Positions 23,187 to 34,639 of a stretch of 64,000 bases of DNA are shown here, in pieces (within the stretch, counting starts at the first letter, position 1; each line of letters opens with the position of its first letter). A program made the position numbers and the translations under genes. The stretch comes from Hymenopus coronatus. Lineage: Eukaryota; Arthropoda; Insecta; Mantodea; Hymenopodidae. Under the pieces are notes generated by a model that had not been told where the DNA came from, made no database searches, and saw nothing but the letters and a program-made list of their open reading frames with translations. The stretch covers positions 402,369,632-402,433,631 of the forward strand of contig CM060900.1 in NCBI GenBank assembly GCA_030762935.1. Direction: 5' to 3'.

Positions 23187-24604
23187 ATGGATGTTTCTGA
23201 ATGAATGTTTCTTGTAAAACATTTCTGTACATTTTCGGAAATAACAACACATGACTGCTGCTCCTTTGAAGGAGAGAAATAGGTCACTTACTAATTACCT
23301 AAGTTTGCTTATCAGAAGATTTTAAAAAAATGCACGATTGGCTGAAGACAGGTCCCAAGTTCTTTTCATGTGCCACAACAATGCACAAGGACACAACGTG
23401 ATAAAAACATTTCAGCTTCTAGGAGAGATATGTCTCCAGTAGGTTAATTATTCTACCTGAATCCTAATGCAGCCCCATAAGACTTGTTCAACAGAAAATC
23501 TTTAAGGTAATGATGTAGCAATGCAAAGGAAAGTATGATGTTTTATGTAATAAGTTGCAAAATATACTTTAAGAGTGGAATTGTAACAAAAGATGCAAAT
23601 TTGCTGCACATAGCATTAAGGAAAGTTCCTTTACTTTGAAAAGAAAGTTATTGAAGTTCCCCTCACTAAATTTCCTGCATCTGGAAATGAAACTACTGAC
23701 CCTTATATCAGGATACAAATTTGTTGAAACTCCATAATGATTGCCTATCTTTTATAGAAATAGTCAATAGTAATATAATGAAATTAGTAAAGTATGCAAG
23801 GGAAAAATTCAGATTAATAGAGGTAAGTACAGAAACTACAAAGTTAAAGTATTGCAGTATCACACAAAGATATTATTCACAACTAAACTGACTGTACATA
23901 ATTATTTTGAAATGAGTAGATCACACAATGAGGAAAAATGAGCTTAAATAATGTAGAGGGAAGCAGAACATAGGTCACAAACAGCAGGAATTACGTACAG
24001 CATTTAAGTTCATTATAAATAATGGGCATAGGGTTTTCTTTGATTCTGACTTTGGTTATACATTTTAAAAGTTTAGCTTTGTATAATAATAACCATCCAT
24101 TTATTAGAATTTGTATGAATCAAATAACAGCCTCAAGACCATTAAAAGCAAAACCTGCAGGCAATTCCTTCTATAATACCGAATGTAGCTCACAGCATAA
24201 TAAACTAAGTTGTCAAATAGCTTAATAAAATAATGTGTAGAGGAAAGAGAACATTATCTATAAAGATCATAACTACTAATTGCTATTTGTGGTCAGTGTA
24301 TGAGCTAGTGCAGGCTGTTCCATCTCTACTCATCTCATTCAAGAGTACTAGTACATACTCAACAACAAACTTCTGAGCCAGGCTAGAGGGGAAGTGTGAC
24401 TGCCAATACTTCATTGTATGAAGACCATAGCATTTTACTTGCTCTCACACCATTCAGCCCTGACCACAGCTTTCCTTCACTACAGAGGCCTATTACATAC
24501 TGAAGGTAAACCACTGCTCTTTGGCACACGGCCAAGTTGGAGCAACCTGAGTTAGTGAATGAATAATTATGTTGTTTGTTTTCCAATCCTCCCCATATGG
24601 CCTT
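23187..24604. other. Crk intron, no gene recognised
   Basis: AT-rich intron with no motif, repeat boundary or exon that I can support. Confidence 0.5.
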
Positions 24605-24907
24605 TTTAACCTTCAGAGGTTACCAAAATCTACCAAGCGATGGATGACTGGATAATTTTTGAGTTAGAGACACACAGTGGGCATTACCTCCAATGTTAGG
24701 GTGATTATGAGGATGGTGGCAGAATGAGAGAACCTAGAGCATTCACCATGCACCCTGAACCACATTGTACCATGGGGATACTTCACATGAACTAGTCAAA
24801 GGTGAAGGCTTGGATAGAGTTGAAAAATTGCAACCCCAGAGCTAGGAATCAAACCACAGACCCTCAGCATGAGAGCCATAAACAAAACCTGAGCTAACCT
24901 GGTGTCC
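24605..24907 (-). mobile_element. tRNA-derived SINE, minus strand
   Basis: On the minus strand the head reads ggttagctcaggtttt (A box, about 24900-24885), then ggtttgattcc (B box, 24855-24845), followed by a ~230-bp body ending near 24605. The box spacing is right for a tRNA-derived Pol III promoter. It lies in the sense orientation of Crk, inside its intron. The body is unrelated to the SINE at 25033. Confidence 0.7.
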
Positions 24908-25032
24908 AAATGAATAATTATTGGTACAGAGAAAATAGCCTCATTCGTCTGTTTCAGAAATATTAATCATTTACTGTCTGTGAATACATATTAAGAGTTT
25001 ACTTAGTTAAAGTATATATCAATAACTGTTAG

Positions 25033-25328
25033 TGACTGCCTCCGTGGTCGAGTGGTCAGCGAGCTGACTTCTCACCCGGAGGTCCCGGGTTCGATTCCCG
25101 GCTGGGGCGGGGAATTTTTCTTTAACCGGAATTATTCCCTATCCCCCACAGAGTCTGGAAGTATGAATGTGAGAGTGAATGTGCGTGTGTTTAGTAATAT
25201 AAAGTTTAACCCAATGTTCTGAACCTACAATTTCACAAGTGAAAGCCCCCAATATGACCATTGATGTTAAAGGGGGCTATACAAATGAAACAATAATAAT
25301 AATTAAAAAAAAAAAAAAAAAAAAAAAA
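25033..25328 (+). mobile_element. tRNA-derived SINE with poly-A tail and target duplication
   Basis: The head has a clear A box tggtcgagtgg and B box ggttcgattcc, with anticodon-arm sequence ctgacttctcacc resembling tRNA-Glu. The body ends with aataataataatt and a run of about 26 A. A 9-bp duplication aactgttag flanks it at 25024-25032 and 25329-25337. It is the best-preserved SINE in the window, so probably among the youngest insertions. It is not a real tRNA gene: the acceptor arms pair poorly and a SINE body follows. Confidence 0.88.
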
Positions 25329-25529
25329 AACTGTTAGCATAATATTCTGAACAGTTTAATACTTTGTCCTTGAGTCTTGGTGAGAAATCAATGTATTAAC
25401 TCAATCTACGCATAACTTATGACTAGAAAGCAAAACTATGAGGTTCTATGATGCATATATGGTATTCTTTTTCAAGTAATAGGACTGTAACATTTAAATA
25501 TGGTTTAAATTTACAAATAAAATACTTAC

Positions 25530-25734
25530 ACTTCCTTCAAAGTCATATTTTGCAATGACTTTCTCTACTCTTCGAGGGGCAGGCCTGATGAGGGGTGTTG
25601 TATCCAAATAATGTAATTTGTAGAAAGCTAAACATGCAGGCAGGTCAGGGAACATCTGGTCTCCAATGCGATACCTTGTTTGTTCTCCCTGTTGGATTTT
25701 GTTTATTATATAATGGCTAACTTTGCTGTCTTCT
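25530..25734 (-). CDS. Crk: Crk adaptor, exon encoding the C-terminal half of SH2
   Basis: A 205-bp exon. The acceptor ttttcag (25741-25735) precedes it and the donor gtaagt (25529-25524) follows it. Its first base completes an Arg codon started by the exon at 38128 (FVLCVR then EDSKVS). It encodes SKVSHYIINKIQQ, YRIGDQMFPDLPACLAFYK, LHYLDTTPL, then RRVEKVIAKYDFEGS. This is the second half of the SH2 phosphotyrosine-binding domain, the short link, and the first strand of SH3 (KYDFEGS). It ends in phase 0 and continues at 11041. No stop or frameshift is present, unlike all other coding traces nearby. Confidence 0.97.
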
Positions 25735-28254
25735 CTGAAAACAAGGTTAGCACACATATAGAGCCAAATAGGTACATTCAACGGAGACATATTTTTAACA
25801 GCTTTAAAATGAGTATAATGCTTAATTTATTACCTATATTTTGAGTAATTATTGCATAATCTTAAACTTTAGAAATACAACACCATGGTATTTATAATGT
25901 CATCAGAATTTTTGGAAAATGGAGATACGCAGATTTGGTATTTTGAAACTAATGCAACTGGAATGGCTTTGTATTCCTGCAAGAGCATTATAGAAAGAAA
26001 TGAGCTTTCCACTTCAAAATGTTTCAAAATCTGCTGAACAATTGGAATATATGTGTTGCAATGTTGCAGTTTTCAAAATTGTCCACACCTTCAAGCAAAA
26101 TTCCTTCAGTAGTTAACACAGTTTGTCTACATGTCAACCTCCCTCCACACACAATATATGCTGCTATCATTCTATTTCAGTAAATAAAATCTGACATGCT
26201 TTAATTAAAAAAATAGTAATTCCATTATTCTTTCTCTATTATAAAAGCATGCTACACATAGATTTAAGCTGTAACAAGTTACTTCTAAGGTAAGTGTATT
26301 CTATTTTTCTTGTTTCCTCTAAAATTAACATTAAAGAGTGGTCATTTTTTATGTGATGCTCTGAAACATATTTGGAAACATGTGAATGTGATAGGGTGGA
26401 CATTGCATGGACAATACTTTCAATTAGTATCAATTGCATTGTGCAACAATCCTACATGGTGTAACTATAAAAATAGTAACTATAAAACTATGAAAATAAT
26501 AAATTAACATTGTTTCATGTTAACCAAGAAACTAGAACAAGATTGACAAAGCTAAAATACATGTATTTTATGTGTATCCATGGGGAATTCAAATCGATTT
26601 GAGTACAATGTCATCAAAATATGAACAATTTTTCACATGTTAAATTCATTATGAACTGAGATAATTTTGAACATGCAAGGTTCAAAAATAGATATAACTA
26701 AAGCTTTTATGTTGATTGACTTTGACAAATATGTTAAACATGTTAGTTTGCTGTTCTGTGTATAATAAACAGGTTCTGAGGCTAGTGAACATTTCTGAGA
26801 ACAACAAATTGCAAGATTATGGAAATGATAAAAATGATTCTGTTATGTGTTTTATTACAGTTCCTGCAAGTCAATTTAAGAAAACAAAAGTACATTGCAG
26901 CAGTTTCAAAGAGTAGAGTAGAAGATAACATCTTTGGTGTATTCAATACAATTTGAACATGGAGGTGTTTCCATGCAACATTTTGATCTGATCCCAATCA
27001 CTTTCTAAGAGAATCAAATACAAGATTCAGTATGAAGTCCGTGCTTCCATGCAGTAATCAATACAAAATGTGGACTCAAACTAATTTTAACTCCAGTTAC
27101 TACTGGGAACATGAAACTAGAAGAAATTCCAGTAAATGTATGGCTTGATATTAGATAAATCCTGACTCACTCAGATCCATTGAGTATTGGTTCTTCTAAT
27201 GAATGCAAAATGGAAGAAGAATAACAAAGAACAAATAGCTTTTAAGTACAACATTAATAAATGAATGAAGATTGGTACCACTTGAGGAATCAGAATTGTA
27301 TTGGATCTACATTTCAACAATTACTCTGTCAAATATTGATGTTGACTAACTTATATTATGTTGGCTGAATTGGAAGCAGTGATCAACTACGTTAGTCAGC
27401 TACAAACAAATGATGTCCCAATGTACAAAATTAACTTTACACTTTGCTATCGATGCAAACCTCAATATGGATTTCCATTCTTGTTCTCTTGGTATTGTGA
27501 ATCAAAATGTTGTATGCAGTTTTGCTTTGTGTTCTTGCTTCCATTCTTTTTAGTTTATTTCTCTGATTAATGTAAACCAGGCTTTAATAGCAGCATATTC
27601 TATCTTCTACTATTCTATACTTTTGAAAAATAAATAAATGTAGAATGGTTGCTTTAAAGACTTCCATTTTAAAACATGTTTCATTAGATGTAAATGTGTT
27701 TCAAAACTCAATAAAATATTAATAGTAGTTTATCTGCATTTAAAACATGTTCCATTAACAATTATGATTTTAAACAGATGGGGAAGGAGAATAAAAACTA
27801 CCATTTTGTTGATGGTCAGCTCTCACTAAAATATTCTATCAAATGCTTAACAGAGAATAGCCTGTCTCAGTGGAAGAAATGATGAAACAATACAATTTCA
27901 GTGTAAATATTACAATGGACATCAATTGCTGTGCCTGGAGACTTTGCATAAGCAGAATAACTCAAGTAGCATCCAGTTTTTATCACGAAACTGATAATAA
28001 CCTGATGCGTTACATTCAAATGGCCTTCTCTCTGTTGTTTATACTTTATACTTATGAAAGCTTATTTTTTTATCTACTCCATTTTAATGAAGATAAACAT
28101 TTGAAGAAATAGCTATATTACATATTTCATAATTACAAATGGATATCTAGAAATTGTTTATGCCACAGAATCTTTAACCTTAAAATAAACTGAGTTTTAA
28201 AGAAACTTCCTAGTGTGTTTTGGCTATTATTAACTATAAAAGATTATACAAAAT
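25735..28254. other. Crk intron, no gene recognised
   Basis: Part of the 12.4-kb intron between the two SH2 exons. AT-rich, with no motif recognised. Confidence 0.5.
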
Positions 28255-28495
28255 TGCTTCAAAATGAAGGGACGTCCTGGGTTTTTCCCAGAAAATTCCA
28301 GCTATACATTTTGCCATTTAAATATCTTTAATACACAGTATTTGAATCAAAATTGTTGGGAGCCATTTTTAGAAAGAAGAAAATAAAAATAAAAGATTGA
28401 AAACCGTTGCATATGAATGGTAGTTTGGAGTGGAGGATTTGATTGAAAATCCTCATGTTTGAAGATATTGTAATTAAATACCAAATTTTGTATTT
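28255..28495 (+). repeat. interspersed repeat, copy 1 of 2
   Basis: Similar to 45770-46015. Shared segments include cccagaaaattc, tatacattttg, aaaattgtt followed by gccatt, and a second-half gaaaat..cat block. Divergence is high. The family is not recognised and no coding potential is seen. Confidence 0.55.
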
Positions 28496-28888
28496 ATCTA
28501 AATTATTGTTGTGTTATGCTGTAAAAAAAAAAAAAAAAAACAATACAAACACACACACAATATTGTGCAGTTAGCCCATGACCTTATTCTGATAGACATG
28601 CTAGGATCCAACTCTTTAATATAATTTTGTGGCTAAATGATTCATTTTAGCAACAAATGGTAAAGACATGAATGACTCATCTTTTATAGCTCTACATCAC
28701 TATTCTAATTGCAGAAGTAAACGATAAAAGAGTGGTGACATTAGCAATCAAACATTTTACCAATTTATTTTATTTATGCAACCATCCACTATACATGAAA
28801 ATGGTACAGGAATTTACATTTTAGCTTAATTTCAGGAAGTTGTCAAATTCTGTGCACTCAAACCTCTAATACCTTGTATAATTTGCAG

Positions 28889-29612
28889 CTTCTGCAGGAA
28901 CTTAAACCTGACAATAGACCAAATTGCATGTCAGAATCAACATCTTATATTGCTTTGATTAAGACCAAGATTTGCTGAAGAAAGTGATGTTCACAGATGA
29001 AGCTTATTTTCCTGCTTCAGGGATGATAAACTGCCATAACATGAGGGTTTTGAGGTGATCGAATCTACACTGCAATCTCAAGATAGAGACGGCACAAAAG
29101 CTAATAACCGCTGCAATTCGTCAATATGTCTGATATTTACCTGGACATTGTGCGTCAATTTGCACTTTCATTGATCGAACACCAGCCTCACATGTCTAGC
29201 AGGATTAAGTTCTTCCTTACTGGGTCTTGACTGTTAGCAATACTTTGGACCACACATTTCCTGGTTACTAGCTCAGTAAGGAGAGCCTATTCCCTGACCC
29301 CCCCCCCCCCAAATCTCCAGACATTACTTCTTTGGATTTGTTTCCTATGAGAGTTTGTGAAAGAGTGACCTACAGGACCTTCACAATTACTTAACTGCTG
29401 TGAATGAATGGGTTAATATGGCACTGTTGGGTTGGACTTGGCAGGAAGTGGAATACCACCTTGATATTGTGCATGGTTCAAAAGCACACATTCAAGCTGT
29501 TAGCTAAGTGGCTATCAAAACATTTGTCTGAACATAATGAAAAATGAAGTCTCTTTCCATTTCAAAGTTATTAGCCATCAAAATTGTGGAGATCATTTGG
29601 AGACACCCTGTA
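28889..29612 (+). pseudogene. DDE transposase relic (Tc1/mariner superfamily)
   Basis: In changing frames: LLQELKPDN (28889), KVMFTDEAYF (28981; the TDEA block with the first catalytic Asp intact), WVLTVSNTLDHTFPG (29219), and WQEVEYHLDIVHG (29441). These blocks are in the order of the transposases whose ends read tacagggtgtc; the segment stops with tttggagacaccctgta at 29596-29612, a plausible right terminus. A C-tract at about 29299 lies where the third catalytic block should be. Many stops; inactive. The 5' end was not found. Confidence 0.6.
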
Positions 29613-31107
29613 CTTTCACAGGCTATGTGAAAATCCTCTAGGAACCACTCCCTGTTGCTGGAACTGGAATAAACAGCTTCCCTTTACATTTAATAGGGTT
29701 GAAATCATTAACTAAATCATTAAGTACTATTGCATTGTTTCTCAAAATAATGTGACTTACAAGAATAAATGAGATTGTCTTGGCACTATACTGGGATATC
29801 AGATGCTGGATGTGAGCTGAGATTTTTATAATACCACTGGTATGAAATTACAATATTTTTAGTAATAGTGTTTTTCAGTACCAGTCTTTTATGTTTCCTT
29901 TTTTTTTTTGGGTGCAATTTCTTAAACAAGTACTCAAGTATACAGTATTTACTTTGAACGTCAATCCCAACGCAAGTGCATTTTTGTGTTATGATAAAAT
30001 TCTTTTGCCTTTTCAACACAGTTTGAGTGATTTCAAAGTTTCTGTGGAAGTCTGGTTCTGCTCTTACTATGACTTTTATTTTTTTTCTTTACTCAATCTC
30101 AATGCACATCAAAAGATTTTGGTGCCACTTAGAATGAAAATTAAACATTAACGTAATGATGCAAAACTTAAGTAGACACTTAAACTGAATTTGTCATTCA
30201 CAATCATAAATGGAAACATAAATGGCACCCAATCGCAAGATAGTATGAAACAGCTGAGTTAATACAGCAGCTGCAAAATGATCACCAATAGTACACAAGA
30301 CAAAACAGGTTATGTTCATACATGTGTAAAATGAACAAGAGCTTGCTACACAGTTAAAGGATGTTTAAGTTACATAAAACCAACACACTAACATCACAAT
30401 TTGTTTGCTGCAATGCTATTCTGACATAGAATATAAACTTGAAAGCTTGGACCTCCAAGGGTTTTAAGCTTAGGTTTAATTAAGTTATATATTATGCACA
30501 TTAAGAATGAGAATTTTCTCTACAAGAATTTGGCTGTTGGAATTAGAAAGAAATACTTGCTGTGCCAATGCTTATTTTTATGTGATCCATTGTGAATGAT
30601 TCCATTACATTACACATGCAGTTTTTAAGTTTATGCTAAGCTTATGTAACATTTTCATTTTGAATGGAGCCTACGTCATCTAATCAATAATGGCACACTT
30701 TCACTGCTATGACTACTGCATTCTGCTAAACATAGCTTAAACTGTTAGAATTATATGACAAAAATTAATAAGTCATTTAAATGACATAATGAGCACAGCT
30801 TACAAGTATGTACTGGCCAATAACAGAACATATATTTGCATTTTTAATAAAAGATGGCATTCAAAGGATCTCCATTATCTCTTTAGATGGCCAATGAAGC
30901 AAACATCAACGCTGTTGGAACATTGAGAGCAAATAAGGACATTTTCACCCGATAAATTTCATTATAAAGCAAAATTTGAGTATGAATCATTGTCTACAAC
31001 AAATATGCATTATGTGAAATGGAAAAAAAAAAAAACAAGATATTTATTTCCCATTGATGAAACATGAAGCTGTTGACATTACAACAGGCAAACTGCTTGC
31101 CTTTATA
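29613..31107. other. Crk intron, no gene recognised
   Basis: AT-rich intron with short A and T runs. The open frame at 29891-30151 is T-rich low-complexity sequence. Confidence 0.5.
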
Positions 31108-31320
31108 GTGTCGGGATACCATAACTGCCTCACATTCAAGAGAACTTGAGTTTGAACCTCAGGGCCAGTTAGCCTGAAGACTTTTTCTGGGTTTTCCCTC
31201 ATGCTAGAAAGATTAATGTTGGGTAACTTTACACTCTAGGGACTATGGACTCATTTGGTTATAATTTCATGCATCTTATATTACATACTAGGTTATGGTC
31301 ATTAAACTTCAAGGGGGGGG
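31108..31320 (+). mobile_element. tRNA-derived SINE, family 1, diverged
   Basis: B-box-like tgagtttgaacctc near 31150. The body then runs in parallel with the SINE at 22436: tttttctgggttttccctca against ttttcggggttttccctta, and gggtaactttacactctagg against gtaactttaagctcc. The A box is degraded. It ends at a G-run and purine tract (31313-31338). Confidence 0.6.
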
Positions 31321-33774
31321 GAGAGAAAGAAAGAAAAAGGTAGCCTGAGAAGGAAGGTCAGACACATACAAAGAGGAGGTAAACAAACCAATGTGTCCTG
31401 CTGAGTACCAGAAGAGAATGGGAACTGTCAGTTTGCAAGATCACATAACAGCTTTGAGATGCACATCTGAAGGTTATAAGAAAATATTTTCCTATCTGCT
31501 AGATATGTGCATGTTAAAATTATTTCAATGTGTTTCACAAGATGGCTACTAAAACCCAACTATATGGACTTTAGAACCAATGTTTCTCATCAGCAGCTTC
31601 AAGATGTAACACTACAAGAGTTCAAAGTTAGACCTTCAAGTGGGATACCCCACTGAGATTGTATGCTAAAACAAATATCCCTTTTCCAATGTATATTCCA
31701 CCAACAGACAAGAAAGAAAGCACAAGAGTTAACATTTAAATAACCTTATCTACTATCATTTATTAGTGGGCATACAAACTATTCTGACAAACATTTATTT
31801 TTCTATTTACCTCATTTTAATTGAAATAAACCTTAGTACAAGAAGATGGACTACACATTTAACTATAGATACAAAGAGAATAGCGACAGTCAAACATTTA
31901 AGAATTGGATGCTATATGCTGACCTTAAAATTCCATACTCTTTCCATGCAATCATGAGAAATGACTGAAAATCAACAGAACTTTCAAGGAAAGACAAAGT
32001 ATTGAACAATTCAAACAATTAATTCTACATGATTTAGGTAAAAACCAGGTAAGTCATCAAAAGACAATTTTACAGAAGAGGCAAATAAAAGGCTTTTTAT
32101 TGTAGCCAAACCCAGCAATTGAAAAGAGAGTTATCAGCTTTTATATTATTAAACCACAAAAAGACATCGTTGAAATGTTATGATTATGAATTTAAAATTT
32201 TCCAAAATTCTAACCAAAATTAATCCAAAACAGCAAGTTACCTGCTTTTTCCTGGTCATCATATATGGTAATGATAAACTTGAACATTTTTGCTATTTAC
32301 AAATGTTACTTTATCAGGACTTTTACGTAACATATAGAATTATTTTATAAGTTGCAGTATTAATAAACACTTTTAATTTAGAATGTCAAATTTAAATACA
32401 TAATTTTTATGACTCATTACAAAAAATGTTGAAACTGAAGTGTGTTTTACACTGACTCATGTTAGTTTCTCTCTTCAGCTGTTCTATTTCTTCCAAATCT
32501 GGATCTATGTCAGGAATGTTGTCCACTTTTAGTCTTCTGTAGAAATCTGCAAAACATTGTCAATGAGAGGGATAAATCCAAGAGATCCTCCTTTTCCTTA
32601 CTTATCAGTACTGGTCCATTATGTTAGCAATGACAGAGTTATGTGTTTTCTACCCTGTTTTCAGATTGACCTTTACCAGGAAGGCTATTCAATGACTAAA
32701 GTGTTCTTGAAGAAAATATTTTCCAGTCTTTTTGTGTATTTCAGCCAGAGAATGTCATTCCATAACATTTTTTCTCCTTTGGTGTCCATCTGTTTCATTT
32801 GTTAAGGATCACACTTTGATCTGCTTAAGCACACAAAATGAAAGACTTTTCCCTGAGCATAGTTCATTTTTATACCAATATGCTTATTCTCCCTTTCAAT
32901 AATTGCAATGTGTGCATGTCTCTCTCTCTGTCTCACACACCCACCCACACCCACACCACTGGCTAGAAACTTGTGGTGAATTTCTTGAATGTAAGTACTA
33001 TTTTCTACAACATAAAAGAACATAGAAGCTGCAATGCTGTTTCTATTTTCCGTACCACAGCAATGTGAATAAAATGGAATCAATTTTATGTGAACTGTAA
33101 AATACAAATGAATGCATACAGATAGGAGGCTGTTTGAATACCTCCACGATAAAAAACAGTTTCACCCCAAACGCTGCAGGTTACCTCATTAGTTTTCAAA
33201 TCGTGGATTAAAAGTCCACAGTTGTCTTTTGTAAAAGAACACTGAGCTAAATATGATGTTAGTAAGCACTGCCTTAGATCAAAAACAAATAGATCCATTT
33301 ATACTGCTGCTTGTCTTGATGACTTGTTGATGTTTATGATATTTTTATGCTTCTTAGAAAGCATTACTAATAATGTATTTATACAAATACAATTACTATT
33401 ATCAGGTTCAGTAACAATATCACAAGTTGGTTTTTTGTTCTTCCTTGCGGTTGGGGATTACAATCTTTGTTTGTACTAGCTTGAAGTACTAATTTCAACA
33501 CAAGGCTAGCAGGATCAGACATTATGAAATGTGTTGTCTACACTGTTGTGAATAAATTGTAATACTTCAGTTGTGTTTTGTGATCATCAACATATTATTT
33601 TCATAAGCCCAGCAGAACAGTGTTTATTCTTGTTACTAGCAGCACTTGTATTCTGAGAATGGTGCCTAATAGAGACTTCATCACATTGCACATTGTCGTT
33701 TAATGCTATTGCTGAAAATCATTTTTATTAGTACTTCCTTGATTCAATGAATATGGAGAAAAGATACTCATATT
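31321..33774. other. Crk intron, no gene recognised
   Basis: AT-rich intron with no exon or element boundary that I can support. A short (TC)n/(AC)n stretch lies at about 32918-32958. Confidence 0.5.
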
Positions 33775-33839
33775 GTGCTAAACTGCACACATCTGCATGT
33801 ACTATTATTTGATCTACTTTTATCAGTTACAGCTATATT

Positions 33840-34608
33840 TTCATTCACTAATGTTATCAAATGGAGGGATGGAGTTAAAGGAACGACCATTTTTGAGAAT
33901 TCTCTTCCTACGTACAATGTAAGATACATGAACTATTTAGGAAAAGAGGATTCTAAAGCATTAAGAGAAGTATTGGCTGCAACATCTTATGGAGATGAGA
34001 GGAAAGCTGTACGGGCATTATTTTTTCATGGCTTCATCTGATGACAATCTTCAGCATATTTTGTGCCCCTCTGGAAACGACAGCTGGTGCAGATACAACA
34101 GAGGGAAAAATCTGAGAAAAATATCACAAACATTCTTTACCAGACCCAATATTATAAATTATAAAACCTATATTCAGGGATCTGGCAGTTTCACTCCACT
34201 CTGGCAGGAGAATAATATGAATATATACCAACCTCAAAAAAGATTTATTGCACAAGTGTGTCCATGGTTGAACCCAGAACCCCAATGCATGTGTTAACAG
34301 TGTAATATGGTCTAGATGCCCCAAGACACGGTTGTATACATGGACACACTTCATTTGGGAATATATGACTCTCTAAAAATATTTAATAATGGTAATACAA
34401 TAAGATGTTATGTACTAAAAATATGGAAATTTTAATTGGCTGTATTACAACATTAGCAATGCCCAAATTAGACAGAGAAAGGATTAGGGCCTCTAATAAA
34501 GCACTTAGAGCAGTGGAGCAGAGAGCAAGGCAGCACAGAAGAGGATGCAAGAGGAAACTGACAGATGAAATGGAGGATGACCCAGCATATGAATCAGGAA
34601 TGCACTGA
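33840..34608 (+). pseudogene. Mutator-like transposase relic
   Basis: Ordered blocks across three frames: TIFENSLPTYNVRYMNYLG, then EDSKALREVLAATSYGDE (33885-33995); DDNLQHILCPSGNDSWCRY (34040-34095); LLHKCVHG, TQNPNA, then SVIW..CPKT (34240-34330); and KLDRERIRASNKALRAVEQR ending KRKLTDEMEDDPAYESGMH (34470-34608). I recognise these as the C-terminal half of the multicopy insect 'Mutator-like transposase' domain family, which has DSK, CPSG-x-DSWC and LHGxTQN-x-N blocks. Deletions between blocks and frame changes make it non-functional. The terminal YESGMH-stop is still open. A poly-T run follows at 34618. Confidence 0.65.
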
Positions 34609-34639
34609 ACATTTCAGTTTTTTTTTTTTTTTTTTTTCC

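Noticed and set aside
25033..25110. tRNA-Glu-like sequence as a real tRNA gene
   Set aside because: Acceptor arms pair poorly, a SINE body and poly-A follow, and a 9-bp target duplication encloses the whole unit.
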